A stretch of 64,000 nucleotides of DNA from Rhinopithecus roxellana. Its lineage: Eukaryota > Chordata > Mammalia > Primates > Cercopithecidae. The stretch is taken from NCBI RefSeq assembly GCF_007565055.1, contig NC_044553.1, positions 124,146,978-124,210,977 of the forward strand, read 5' to 3'. The position numbers and the translations under genes are program-made. Positions within the stretch are counted from its first letter, which is position 1; each line of letters begins with the position of its first letter. The notes below the pieces were generated by a model, which was given only the letters and a program-made list of their open reading frames with translations, had not been told where the DNA came from and made no database searches. Below are positions 33,963-45,678 of the stretch, piece by piece.

Positions 33963-36362
33963 ATTTTGCCTTCCATAATGTTTACATATTTCAAACAACA
34001 TGTTGAAGTATGTGCAGTTGTACAAATTGTACAATAAATATGTACAATTTTTATTGTCAATTAAAAATGAAATAAAAAATCTAAAAATGGGTTTCCCACA
34101 GCCTTTTACCTTCCGTCCCCCTGGTTGGCTCTCACCAGGGCTGCCCTTCGTGTTCTTCCCAGTTGCAGACGTCAGACAGGAGTCAGCCTGTCTTCTAGGC
34201 TCTTGTCAGAGTGGGACCTGGCCCTCCCCCACGCCAGCCCACTTTCAGTTACCAGAAGCTTCTAATGTGAAATCCTGAAAGACGTTAAATGATGATGGTT
34301 AGTTTGAAAGTCTGGCGTGTCTGCAAAGAGCCCTGGTAAAACGAATAGTAGGCATTCAGATTGTGTTTCTTGAATGAATCATTGATGGATAAAATTGCTA
34401 TCTTCCCGTCCCTTACCTCCCTGTCTTCTCAAGGAGAGAGTGTCACGCATAAAGGATTTGCAAAGACAGGCGAAATCAAGAGCCCTTGTAGGTAAGAAGA
34501 AAGCTGGGGGAAAGGTAGAACACAGCCTACCTGGGGCTGAGAACAGCACACAGGGGAGTCCACGACTCCACGTGTGGCCAGAGCCACTAAGGGGAAGAAT
34601 GCAGGCAGGTGCCTCCCTCTTCTCTCCGTCATTGGTCCCAGACTTGGGTGCAGCACCGTTTTGGGATGGGTCTGCATTTTGACTGGATCGAGATCAAGGA
34701 CAGGGCTCAAAGGAAAGGCTGCAGGAGCTGTCTGGCAGAGCCTGCTCTGGGCCTGTGGTTGGAACTCTGTCAGATTCACAGCCCTTTGTCACGATGTTTT
34801 TGCTGTATCCCCAAATGGAAGTCATAGAAAGTGCACTGTATTCTCGCTTATGATTTCAACAAGCATTACAAAGCCCTAAATGTAATTTTCAGTAATTTAA
34901 TTTTCACCAAAAATAATGTGTGTTTCCGTGCTTAGACATGTCGACCTCTGGGAGACACAGGGAATGACTGGGTGCTTGCACCTCCACCCTGTCACCACAG
35001 ACATGATGGCAGCCGCACAGCAGGACAGGATGTTGCACTGGAGTGTCCTTGTCAATGGTGACATGATTTTCCAAAGTGGTAAGCCGCTCCTAGTAGAGTT
35101 GCAGACACGTTGAAGTTCCCTTGATCGATCTGGTAGTTGCAGTGCCGAGCACCTTAGTGTATATAAAAACAATGAGAAAACCCCTGGGAGTTAAGAGTGG
35201 AAGCAAGTTTTAGATTGTGAATATTATAAGTTGGTGTTTCACCTACATTCATACATAAAGGTTAACACTCCTTGCATTGATGGATGGCTACCATCCCTGG
35301 CCACCTTTCCCCAAAGGTCAGGAACTGCACAGCCATTATGACAACCCTGCACCCCCCACAGATTCCCAGAGAACCGTTGCTCTGGGCGAGGCTCAGGGAG
35401 CACCTGAGTTGTTCAGTCCAGTTCCCTGGGGTGAGAAGGCAGCTGCAGGTGGAATCTAAAGCCTTGTTCGGAAGAGCATTGCATTTTCTGGAGCGTCCCC
35501 TCCCCACCTAGGCGCTTTCCGCACATCCGAGCATGGGAGATGTGAGCAGGAAAGACCACCCCAACCAGGACTTACAAGCACGAGGGGACTTGGGCTTCGT
35601 CCATCAGAATGGAGCTTTAGGTGGGGCCCGAGGTCTGCAGAGGCAGTGTGGTGAAGAAGCCGTGCAAAAGGCTAGACAAGAAGATGTAGCTTCATTTTAG
35701 CTCTTACTGTCTTCAGTCACACGACTAAAGAAACGCCGCTTAGCTTCTCTGAGCTTTGGCTTTCCTGAGATTCAGAATGGCCATAAACCTGTGATGTTTT
35801 AGAGTTTTTGCTAGATCTAAAATGAGGTAGTTTGTAAGCGCTGTGTAAACCCTAAGGTAGAAATTTTATTAGCTCATTTGAACTTGGTCAAATCAATTAG
35901 CCACTCTAGGTGTCATTCTCTGTGAGACAAGGTTTTGGTGTGTGTTCATTGTACCCAAATATTTTCTATATTTGGGTGCTGTGGCATCTGGGGCCTTGCT
36001 GAGTTTGGAGGGACTGCCCCTCCCAGGCTAGCTTACTCCTGCAGGTGGTAATGACTCGCCTGTGAGTGAGCCTTTCAGAATGCAAACCAGCCAGCCAAGA
36101 GCCCAGTTCCCAGTACTTCTTCCGGCTCTTACCTTCTGGGCCAGGGTCCACTGGCCCTAAACACCTCAGAGCCAGGTACCAGACAACTCAGGACAGCCCC
36201 TCCAGCCCAGAGGCTGCTGGATTCTTCAAACTAGCCAATCCTAACCGTGCTTAACCTGCCTCACCAATGGCACGGATCATCCTCAACTTCTTTTGACTTC
36301 ATAGAGAAGATACTCAGAAACTGTGTGAGCTGTAGCCTTCCTGTGCCTTTACTGGGATCAGC
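33963..36362. other. Mostly unique sequence, no gene recognised
   Basis: Only a MIR at 35670-35880 and a short L2-like tail near 34300-34385 were recognised. Open frames of 90-116 codons around 34395-34879 lie on both strands and are shadows of one another. Confidence 0.35.
35670..35880 (+). mobile_element. MIR SINE fragment
   Basis: TTTTAGCTCTTACTGTCTTCAGTC, CGCTTAGCTTCTCTGAGCTTTGG and TTGTAAGCGCTGTGTAAACC follow the MIR order with strong divergence. Confidence 0.5.
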
Positions 36363-36908
36363 TACCACACACCCCTCCACGCCCTCCCACACCCCTCCAC
36401 GCCGCCACACACCCCTCCACGCCCTCCCATACCCCTCCACGCCCCCACACACCCCTCCACGCCCCCACACACCCCTCCACGCCCCCACACATCCCTCCAC
36501 GCCCCCACACACCCCTCCCACACCCCTCCACGCCCCCACACACCCCTCCACGCCCCCACACACCCCTCCACGCCCCCACACACCCTCCACGCCCTCATAC
36601 ACCCCTCCACGCTCTCCCACACCCCTCCACGCCCCCATACACCCCTCCACGCCCTCCCACACCCCTCCACGCCCCCATACAACCCTCCACGCCCTCATAC
36701 ACCCCTCCACGCCCTCCCACACCGCTCCATGCCCCCCAAACCCCTCCACACCCCTCTGCCCCCCATACCCCTCCACACCCCCACACACCTCTTCACCCCC
36801 CCACACCCCTCCATGCCCAACCACACCCCTCCATGCCCCCACCACCCCTCCATGTCCCCACACATCCCTCCATGCCCCCACACACCCCTCCACACCCCCA
36901 TATACCCC
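36363..36908. repeat. 20-bp GC-rich minisatellite, about 27 copies
   Basis: The unit is ACCCCTCCACGCCCCCACAC on the plus strand, strictly spaced by 20 bases over much of the array (for example 36371, 36391, 36411, 36431, 36451, 36471). One partial 12-bp insertion occurs near 36511-36521. CpG-bearing units dominate to about 36720; later units have CCATG or CCACACC instead. No stop codons occur in the unit, so a His/Pro/Thr-rich plus frame of 305 codons (36247-37164) and Gly/Val-rich minus frames are open; these are not called as genes. The minus strand has G4-5 runs separated by 5-6 bases. Confidence 0.96.
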
Positions 36909-37810
36909 ACCTTTATGTGGACCCTCTGCCACTTACAGCTCTTGGGAGCTTATGTGCCCACAGCTGCTTGACTGGACATGCAAGAGGCTTTTGTTTTCCA
37001 GGTTGGAGAATCCCAGGGACAACTCAAATAGGCTGGTGTCATGTCATGGTCCTATCTCTGGACTGGCCACAGTGGCTGGGGAGGGACTAGAAAGAGTATA
37101 TTTGGAAGTTTCAAGTACAATCACATGGGACAAAGGTGAATTTACAAGAAGACTAGAGTTTTAGGCAGATAAAACAATACGTATCACTTGAGTAACATAG
37201 TTTTACCCAGTTATTTTTAACGGTTGTATATACAACATTTTATGAACATAATCTATGTAACTGTTCTGCAATTGATGGAGTTTAGATAGTTCCATCTGAA
37301 ACACAAAAATGTGATTTTCAAGTACAGAGATCTGAAATTAAGTGAATTACCTGTGAGTGGGCCTTTAAGTGAATTACACAAGAGCATTGGCATATGGATT
37401 TCATGGTGGAGCTAATCCTCCTACTATCTAGAATTACAGTTCTTTGTAATGAGACCTTTGGACTTGATTTGCTATCAGAAGATGTGTTTGGTGAGGAAGT
37501 ATCATTTGACTCATTTCAGGGGCTCTGTTTTTACATCTTTATTTTTGGGTTCCTTTACCGTTGGAAACTGGCTTGTTATCTTTCAAGTGGGCACAAGGCC
37601 AGTGTACCAGATGGTCTGTACTGTAGGCTTGCTAGGCAGGAATGTGTCACTCTCACTTGGGTACTAGCGGCTGGATTTCTACTGGGAATGGGGAGCCAAG
37701 AGGAGGAGCATCACTTCATTAGTTGAGAGGGACATGTAGCTTCTCTTCCAACTCATCCTTTTTTTTTTTTTTTTTTTTTTTGGTCAACCCTTAACATTGA
37801 GACAGTATCT
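36909..37810. other. Unique sequence with a poly-T run, no gene recognised
   Basis: Nothing recognisable except a pure poly-T run at 37760-37781, about 28 bases before the poly-T tail of the next Alu. Confidence 0.4.
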
Positions 37811-38046
37811 TTTTTTTTTTTTTTTTTTTTTTTTTTTGGAGACAGTTTCACTTTTGTTGCCTAGGCTGGAGTGCAGTGGCATGATCTTGGCTCACCACAA
37901 CCTCTGCCTCCCCAGTTCAAGCAATTCTCCTGCCTCAGCCTCCCAAGTAGCTGGGATTATGGGCTGGTTTGAACTCCCAACCTCAGGTGATCCCTCACCT
38001 CGCCTCCCAAAGTACTGGGATTATAGGCATGAGCCACTGCTCCCGG
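37811..38046 (-). mobile_element. AluS with an internal deletion
   Basis: An antisense Alu in which AGCTGGGATTATGGGC joins TGGTTTGAACTCCC, skipping about 65 bases of the middle. Near-identical GAGACAGTATCTT (37799-37811) and GAGACTGTATCTT (38048) flank it. Confidence 0.9.
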
Positions 38047-38214
38047 CTGAGACTGTATCTTCTTATTTTGAAGGACTTTGGGGTTTTACAAATCTCGATG
38101 GGATTTTTATGGAATGCAGTCTCTGATGCTGTCAAATGATACTACTGACCACCCAGTATCAAGGATCTGACCCTGTCACGTGACCCCTCGAATTTTGGTA
38201 TAATGCCATCACAA

Positions 38215-38365
38215 TCTGTCATTCGTTGTGCTTATTGTTCGCATCCGTTCACCAGGAGGTCTGCTCCCCAAGGGCGAGGATCATGGAGTGTGTCATCTTC
38301 ACCTAGCACAGCACCTGGAATGTAGGGGAGCTCAGTGAGTGTGTGTCAAATGCATGAATGCGCGG
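38215..38365 (+). mobile_element. L2 LINE 3' fragment
   Basis: GGTCTGCTCCCCAAGGGCGAGG, CACCTAGCACAGCACCTGGAA and the AAATGCATGAATG end match the sense L2 3' terminus. Confidence 0.6.
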
Positions 38366-39630
38366 TGTCTGCTGGGCGGATGTGTGCAGAGAGGCCTCAG
38401 TTATGATGCACTGGTGTGTTGCTGGAGTGAAGCAAGATCTCGTCAGCCCTAGTTTGTCATAATCTTAGCAGCAAACCCAGGAAGCCTGTGAGAATGGAGG
38501 CCCCTGTGAGTCAGAGGGGTCTGCTGAAGCATCCTCACTGAGGGAGGCTTAGTTTGAATTCATGGATCCTGGGGTGAATTTCTTGGGGTGGAACCTTGAG
38601 ATTACATACAGATCCTGTGTGTTGTGTGTGTGTTTGTTTTTCTGGAGAGGAAAGTCCAGCTTCCATCAGCTTCTCCACGGCTCATGAAGAATTGTGGTTC
38701 ATGAAGATTAGAGGGTCTGCAATGGATGCCTTCTGTTTTCATGTCTCTGATTTTGTGCCCTGGAGAGGAAGTGAGGCAGGTGATCTTGGGAATTACCTAG
38801 GAGTAAAGTAGTAAATTCTGTGTTTCATTTCACACGAGACTAAATTTCAGTGGGGAAGATGAGAAGGATTTTGTTAAATACCTGAGCCTACAACAGGGAC
38901 ACTTTGATTTCAGGGAAATCAAAGTTGGAAGACTCACATTTCCTGATTTCAAAACTTTTACAAAGTTTAGAAAAACAGATTTGTTTTTATAAAGACTCAT
39001 CAGCTGATGGTGGGGTGGTTGGGGCGCATCATGTGAAGCAGTGTTTCTCAAAGGTATTTTCCCATGGAACCCCCCTTTTAATGGGACATCTACTTAGATC
39101 TCACAGACCGATTAGAAAATGTCCTGAAACCCAGCAAATGTTGGGCTGGTGAAACAAAGTGAGCAGGTGCATACAGGTGCATTGGATGCAGGCAGGCAAC
39201 AAATTGAAGAGTGTGGAGAAACAGGGGCTTGGCCTGGCCATGAGAAATTTCCTCAGTATTTAGAAGCTCAGGAGAGCAGGCTCAGCTGCCACAGAAAACC
39301 AAGAAAGTGTGGCCAGATCTGGCGGAAAAGCAGGAGGATGTGGTGTCAAGGATGTTGAAAGCAGAAAACATCAGCAGAAGGGAAGTGTGGCCAAATGGGC
39401 TGGTGACATCTGAGAAGCTGAGTGAGTGGACAAATGTGTCCCCTGGATTCCACAGCATGGAGACCGTTAGTGACATTTTGGGACAGGTTTTGTGGAAGAT
39501 CAGTGAGGAGACCATGTGGGAGTGATGCAAGGGAGAGTGGGAGTGTGGAGGCAGACATGCTTCTCTGGGGGTGTTAGGTTGGCACAACTGGAAAGATGGG
39601 AAGGTGTGGGGGGCAAACATGATCCTTTCC
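38366..39630. other. Mostly unique sequence with a short L1 scrap
   Basis: An L1 ORF2-like scrap lies at 38900-38975. A frame at 39307-39525 (plus) has an opposing one at 39282-39641 (minus); neither shows a known domain. Confidence 0.35.
38900..38975 (+). mobile_element. Short L1 ORF2-like fragment, sense
   Basis: AAAGTTGGAAGACTCACATTTC and CTGATTTCAAAACTTTTACAAAG match the L1 ORF2 segment that appears antisense at about 42685-42725. Confidence 0.5.
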
Positions 39631-39931
39631 AGGCTGGGCACAGTGGCTCAGACCTGTAATCCCAGCACTTTGGGAGACTGAGATGGGAGGATTGCTATAG
39701 CCCGGGAGTTTGAGACCAGCCTGGGCAATGTCTTAAGATCCCATCTTAAAAAAAAATTTTTTTTTTTAAAGTAACCAGGTGTGGTGTCATGTGCCTATTG
39801 TCTCAGTTACTCAGGAGGCTGAGATGGGAGGATTGCTTGAACCCAGGAGTTTGAGACTGAGTGAGCTATGATCGCACTATTGCACTCTAGCCTGGGTGAT
39901 AGAGTGAAACCCTGTCTCTGAAAAAAAGAAA
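39631..39931 (+). mobile_element. AluJ-type element
   Basis: A sense old Alu runs from AGGCTGGGCACAGTGGCTCAG to GTGAAACCCTGTCTCTG, with the middle A-rich linker expanded to A9T10A3. Confidence 0.87.
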
Positions 39932-40589
39932 ATACCTGGTACAGGAGGAGATTAAGAAGTAGCAGTCTGCGGGCTGGGGCTTGCCTCCAAGGTGGGGGTT
40001 GGAGGAAAGAGGGAATGATTTGGAGAGTCAGAGGCTGTCCAACAGGGACACCATCTTTGAGAAGCGTGAGGGGAGCACTTGGTTTTTGGAAGATGGACCC
40101 TTTCCCTGTAACAAAAGAGACTTGTGATGCTATTTTTAATTTTTTAACCAGATGATTGAATTGTTTGGAAGTGGCTTTCAGTTCACTGTACAGAAAAGCT
40201 TTTTGCCAAGTGTAGCATTATATCACGTACATGGAATTTTAATTTTACTTTTTGCATCCAAGCTGGCACAATCAATTCTTGTACTTCTTGTACTTTCTCC
40301 TGCCATAGCATATTAAATCTACCCATTGGAAACATTTGCATTTAATAAATACAGAATTGATTAACTCATTCTTGAAACAAGTCAGTTAAACTTGTGCCTT
40401 TTGGAGTTGAAATTACTTTCATAGTTACTAAAGCATGTGCATGTCAGGAAAGGAGGACCTTATTTCTGTGTCTTCACTTTCTGTTTGTGGTTAGGTTTTT
40501 ATTTTTGTTTTCTGGATATACAGTTCTGAGAATTGTATTACATGTATTGATTCCTGTTACCACCGCCAAAATCAGGCTGGAGACCAGTT

Positions 40590-40890
40590 TCATTACCTTA
40601 TAAAATGGCTTCATCTTGTGCTAGTCCTCTTAAACCCCTGCCGGCCACCAACTACTGACTTGTTCTCCATACTATAGTCTTGTCTTTTGGGGAATATCAT
40701 GTGAATGGAATTATACAGCATATAACCTTTGAGACTGGCCTTTTTCACCCAGCATAAAGCCTTTGAGATTCATCCATGTTGTTTCATGTGCCTAGTGTAG
40801 CCCCTTTAATCGCCTAGTAGTACCCCAGTGGGTGACTGCACCACAGTTTGTGACTCATTTACCTCTTGAAAGAATTTTGGTAGTGGTCTG
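40590..40890 (-). mobile_element. L1M 3' fragment, first of two staggered pieces
   Basis: Antisense L1 landmarks (TGGCCTTTTTCACCCAGCAT, GAGATTCATCCATGTTG, GTGACTGCACCACAGTTTGTG) end near 40890, where the same register restarts. Confidence 0.7.
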
Positions 40891-41214
40891 GTTTCTTAAC
40901 ACTTAGCAAAATGTTTTTGAGGTTCATCCATGTTGTAAGCATCTAATAATACTTTATTTCATTTTATGGCTGAATAGTATTCCAACGAACAATTGTGTAT
41001 TCCATTGTTTATCCAGGCATTGCATGATGGACATTGGTTGATAAGAGTGATGCTGCTGTGAACATTCCAGTACAAGTTTTGGAGTGAACATATGTTTTCA
41101 GTTCTTAGGGATGTACCTAGGAATATGTACATAGTCACATGTAACTCTCGGTTTAACCATTTCGGGAACTGCCAAATTGTTTTCTAAAGTGTCTTCGTCA
41201 TTTTACATTCTTAC

Positions 41215-41976
41215 TGAGAGACAGGACTAGTAGGATTTCTTAGGCCCACTAAGAATTCCTAAGCCTAGCTGGGAAAGGTGACCGCACCTACCTTTAAACA
41301 CGGGGTTTGTAACTCAGCCCACCCCCAACCAGTCAGGTAGTAAAGAGGGCTCACTAAAATACAAATTAGGCTAAAGCAGGAGGTAAAGAAACAGTCAAAT
41401 CATATATCGCCTGAGAGCACAGGGGGAGAGACAATGATCGGGATATAAACCCAGGCATTCGAGCCGGGAGGGGGCAACCCCCTTTGGGTCCCCTCCCTTG
41501 TATGGGAGCTCTGTTTTCACTTGATTAAATCTTGGAACTGCACACTCTTCTGGTCCGTGTTTTTTACCGCTTGAGCTGAGCTTTCGCTAACCGTCCACCA
41601 CTGGTGTTTGCTGCTGTCGCAGACCCGCCACTGACTTTCACCCCTCTGGATCCTGCAGGGTGTCCCCTGCGCTCCTGATCCAGCGAGGCGCCCATTGCTG
41701 CTGCTGATCGAGCTAAAGGCTCACCGTTGTTCCTGCACGGCTAAGTGCCCAGGTTCATCCTAATGGAGCTGAACACTATTCGCTGGGTTCCACGGTTCTC
41801 TTCCATGACCCACGGCTTCTAATAGAGCTATAACACTCACTGCATGGCCCAAGGTTCCATTCCTTGCAATCCATGAGGCCAAGAACCCCAGGTCAGAGAA
41901 CAAAAGACTTGCAGCCATTTTGGGAGCGGCCCGCCGCCATCTTGGGAGCTCTAAGAACTAAGACCCGCCTGTAACA
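41215..41976 (+). mobile_element. Solo LTR, ERV-W type (LTR17-like)
   Basis: The LTR begins TGAGAGACAGGACTAG and ends GCCTGTAACA, with TG...CA termini and a length of 762 bp. Landmarks are CGGGATATAAACCCAGGCATTC, TTTGGGTCCCCTCCCTTG, CTTCTGGTCCGTGTT and CCAGCGAGGCGCCCATTGC. The 4-bp flanks TTAC (41211-41214) and TCAC (41977-41980) fit the 4-bp duplication of this gammaretrovirus-like family with one change. The L1M sequence reads straight across once the LTR is removed. No viral genes are present. Confidence 0.9.
41444..41449 (+). promoter_or_regulatory. TATA box of the ERV-W-type solo LTR
   Basis: TATAAA lies in GGGATATAAACCC, the position of the U3 promoter in this LTR family. About 80 bases downstream, ATTAAA (41524-41529) is the probable poly(A) signal. 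The core signals look intact, so transcription initiation is possible but unproven. Confidence 0.6.
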
Positions 41977-43225
41977 TCACCAACAATGTGTGAGGGGCTC
42001 TACTTCACATCCTCACCAACACATGTATTTTCTAGTATTTTTTATTACAGCCATCTTTGTGGTTGTGATGTGCTTTCTTGTTATGGTTTTGATGTGCTTT
42101 TCCCTCATGAGTAGAGATGCTGAGCCTCTTTTCATGTGTTTATTGATCCTTCAGATCTCTTTGGAGAAATGTCTGTTCAAGTCTTTGGCTCATTTTCCAA
42201 TTGAGTTGTCTTTTTTATTATTGAGTTTTAATGGTTATTTATATATTTTGGATGCTAGACCTGTACAGACATATGATTTACAATTTTTTTCTCCCAGTCT
42301 ATAGATTGTCTTTCACTTTCTTGATGGTGTCCATTGAAGCACAAAATTTCTAATTTTGATGATATCCAATCTATTTTTTTGTTTGCTTGTTCTGGTGTCA
42401 TAGCTAAGAAACCATTGGCTAATCCAACATCATGAAAATGTACATCTATATGTTTTTCTAAGAGTTTCATAGTTTTAGCTCTTACATTTAGGCCTTTGAT
42501 CAATTTTGACTTAAATTTTGTATATGATGTGAGACAGGGGTTCAATTTTTTCCTCCACACGTGGCTATCTAGTTGTCCCAGCACCATTTGTTGAAAACAC
42601 TGTTCCTTTTGCGTTATACTGACTTGACTCTCTTGTTGAAAATCAATTTACTATAAATGTATGGGCTTATTACAGTAGCTTTGTAGTAAGTTTTGAAATC
42701 GGGAAATGTGAGTCTTCCAACTTTGACTTCCCAAGATTGTTTTGGCTATTCTGGATCCAAGCATTTCCATATGAATTACAGGATCAACTTGTCCATTTTT
42801 GCAAAAAAAAAAAAAAAAAAAAGAAAAAAATCTAGCTGGGATTTTTATAGGGGTTGTGTTGAATTTGTAGAACATTTTGGAGAATATTGCCATCCAAACA
42901 ATATTGTCTTCCAGCTTAGAAGCGTGGGAGGTCTTTTCATTTCTTTAAGCTTTCTTCAGTTCATTTCAATGATCTTTTCTAGTTTTTAGTGTACAAGTTA
43001 TATCTCTTTTGTTAAGTTTATTCCTAAGTATTGTATTTTTGATGCTGTTGTAAGTGGAATTGTTTTCTTCACTTTAGTTTTTGATTGTTTATTGCACATG
43101 TACAGGAATCTCAGATTTCTGTGGATTGATTTTTGTACCCTGAAATCTTGCTGAACTCATTTATTACCTCTAACAGTATTTTTGTGGATTCCTTAAGATT
43201 TTCTAAGGAAGTCATCTGCAAATAT

Positions 43226-43925
43226 TACTTTACTACTCAGCCAGGCAGTTGACAGCCTTGTGAAAAACCTCAAGGTCAGTCAGAGGTGAGAGCTTAGGGC
43301 CTTCCCAGGCCTTTCCTGAGCATGAACGCAGTGCTTGGCATGTGCACAGCCCTTTGCGTGCATGTGGCCTTTTAATTTTCAGCACTTTGTTGGAGTTTTT
43401 CAAAGGACCTATGGACATCTCATTCCATGGCTTTTTCCTTTAAGCTTTTTGGGAAGCTCCTTTTTGCCCCTTTGTTAACCACTGCCTCTGGCAGCTGTTG
43501 TGGTTAATGATCACCTTCCATTGTTTTCAGCAAATGCCCCGAGGCTAAAGACATGTCACACTGAGCAAGGTCTGAGTCAGGTCAAATAAAGACAGGCTTC
43601 TGGGTGGTTTCTTGTAGAGAAACATCAGACGGGTCATGTCATGTCAGTTCTCTGGGAATGAGACTTTGCAGGAGCTCCAGCCATGTTTTGCCGGGGTTCT
43701 GACATGCAGTGTGATTATGGGCTGTTGGTTTGCAAGGCTCCTGCTGAGAGGGGGAGGTGGGAAGGGAATGGCACCAAGCTGATGTGCCACAAAGCTCAGC
43801 TCTTCTTACCAAGATTCAGACATTTTTCTTGAGGAAGCATTTATCAGATTGCTGCAATCTGTTTTTAATTTCTAGGGTTCTGAAAAAGTGGATTTCTGCC
43901 AGTTTTCTCATTGATTTTGTGGAAG
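43226..43925. other. Unique sequence, no gene recognised
   Basis: This lies between two L1M pieces; no exon or repeat landmark was seen. Confidence 0.35.
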
Positions 43926-44484
43926 AGAGAATTTTCATTGGTCTTTAACTGACATTTTTGTTGACATCATTTTTATTAAAGTTTGAGGATTCTTTTTATG
44001 TTCTAGGTACAAGACCTGTGTCAGCTGTATGCTTTTAAATATCTTCTCCTGGAATGTGGCTTATATTTTCATTCCCTTTACAGTGTCTTTTGAAGATGCC
44101 ACATTTAAAATTTTGTTGTCATACGTAATAAATCTTTGCTTAATCCAGAGTTATAAAGATTTGTTTCCATTCTTTCCTCTGCAGATTTCATAGTTTTATG
44201 TTTTACATTTATGTCTGTGATTCATTTGAAACTAACTCCTTTATGTGGTATGAGATATGGATTGAGGTTTATTTCATCTTTTCCCCAGATGGATATTCAG
44301 TTTTTCCAGCACTGTTTGTTGAAAAGACTGTCCTTTCCTCACAGAATTGCTTTTGCATCTCTGTCAAAAGATTTTTTTTCTGTGTACATGTGGATCTATT
44401 TCTGCAATAGATTATGCTGTATTGGTCTACTTGTCTGTCTTGATGGCAACACCACACTGTCTTAATTAATGTGTTTAAAAAATG

Positions 44485-45003
44485 TGTCTGTGTGTGTGTG
44501 TGTGTGTGTTTGAGTATATGTATATATTCTGATGAGGAACAATGTCTCTTGATCAGAGGGAATATTTTATATTCACAGTGTAACTAGTGTCAGTTCCCCA
44601 TGGGACAGTGTGGTCAGTGCCACTTACTCCCCTGTGCATGCAGTGCTGTTCAGGAGAAGCCCCTGCATTGCTCTAGGGTGTCTAATACCTTGCCCTTTTT
44701 CTGCTCCAGAATCAAAGAGGGAGAGACTCTTACTCTGCAATCTAAACAAATCTTCTCTGGGGAGAGGAGGGGAAGTTCCCTAGTTTTGTTTTACTGAAAG
44801 GTAGTAAATGATTACAAGAGAGATATGTCTCTAAGTCTCTCCTGGGCAGTATACTACTTCTAGCTTTCAAGGCATTCAAATCCTCTGTCCCTATTTTTAC
44901 AGTGCTGCTTGTTTAGAAAAATCAGATATGCAGAAGTTCATGGAGAATTGTCTCTTAACATCCTTTGACTTGATTCTTGAAACCTCTTGAAAGGTTATGT
45001 TAA
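44485..45003. other. Unidentified insert inside an L1M
   Basis: A (TG)n run at about 44485-44508 opens a stretch that does not read as L1. L1 resumes at 45004, having lost roughly 45 bases relative to the expected order. No TG...CA termini with a clear target duplication were found, so the insert's nature is open. Confidence 0.5.
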
Positions 45004-45143
45004 TTCTCTAACTTTGTTCTTCTTCTAAGTTGTTGCAGCTATGCTGTGTCCTTTGAATTTCCGTGCGAATTTTAGAATTAGTTTGTCAGTTTTAGGACAA
45101 AGCCTGCTGGGATGTTGATTGGAATTGCACTAAATCTGTAGAT

Positions 45144-45678
45144 CAGGATTTTTCCACCTCGGCACTGGGAGTGTGGACATTTTGGGCTGGAGAATTCTTT
45201 GCTGTGGGGCTGTTTTCTGCATTGTAGGGTGGGTAGCAGCATCCTATCTTTTACTCATTAGATGCCAGTAGCACCTTCTGCCACCAAGTAGGGACAACCA
45301 ACAATGCCTCCGGACATTACCAAATGTCTCCTGGCGGGAGAAAATCACCCCTGGTTGAAAAGCACTTCTTTTTTTTTTTTTTTTTTGAGATGGAGTCTCG
45401 CTCTGTCACCCAGGCTGGAGTGCAGTGGCCGGATCTCAGCTCACTGCAAGCTCCGCCTTCCGGGTTTACACCATTCTCCTGCCTCAGCCTCCCGAGTAGC
45501 TGGGACTACAGATGCCCGCCACCTCGCCTGGCTAGTTTTTTGTATTTTTTAGTAGAGACGGGGTTTCACCGTGTTAGCCAGGATGGTCTCGATCTCCTGA
45601 CCTCGTGATCCGCCCGTCTCAGCCTCCCAAAGTGCTGGGATTACAGGCTTCAGCCACCGCACCCGGCGAAAAGCACTT
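45144..45678 (-). mobile_element. MER5A hAT-type MITE, split by an AluYR
   Basis: Antisense MER5A runs from CAGGATTTTTCCACCTCGGC through CCAGTAGCACCTTCTGCC and GGACATTACCAAATGTCTCC to GGTTGAAAAGCACTT. The 8-bp flanks CTGTAGAT (45136-45143) and CTATAGAT (45679-45686) match a hAT target duplication with one change. It is non-autonomous and carries no transposase. Confidence 0.9.
45370..45667 (-). mobile_element. AluYR (Old World monkey-specific Alu) in MER5A
   Basis: The antisense AluYR shows GGCCGGATCTCAGCTCACTG, GGGTTTACACC, CCACCTCGCCTGGCTAG, CGCCCGTCTCAG and GGCTTCAGCC. An exact 13-bp target duplication GAAAAGCACTTCT lies at 45357-45369 and 45668-45680. Confidence 0.95.

Larger units (their letters stand above)
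40891..43225 (-). mobile_element. L1M fragment with dead ORF2 end, split by an ERV-W LTR
   Basis: The series restarts with CTTAGCAAAATGTTTTTGAGG and GGTTCATCCATGTTG, continues into the 3' part of ORF2 and ends near 43225. Minus-strand translation at 42255-42587 shows ORF2 carboxy-terminal sequence (SKLIKGLNVRAKTMKLLEKH), and 42651-42893 shows a further ORF2 stretch broken by a poly-A/T expansion at 42801-42829. Frames are interrupted, so no function is expected. The solo LTR at 41215-41976 sits inside it. Confidence 0.8.

Noticed and set aside
36363..36908. Possible CRISPR-like array
   Set aside because: Units are contiguous with no unique spacers, and the genome is a primate.
36247..37164. 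305-codon His/Pro/Thr-rich frame
   Set aside because: Generated by the 20-bp minisatellite, whose unit lacks stops in all plus frames; the flanking codons show no domain.
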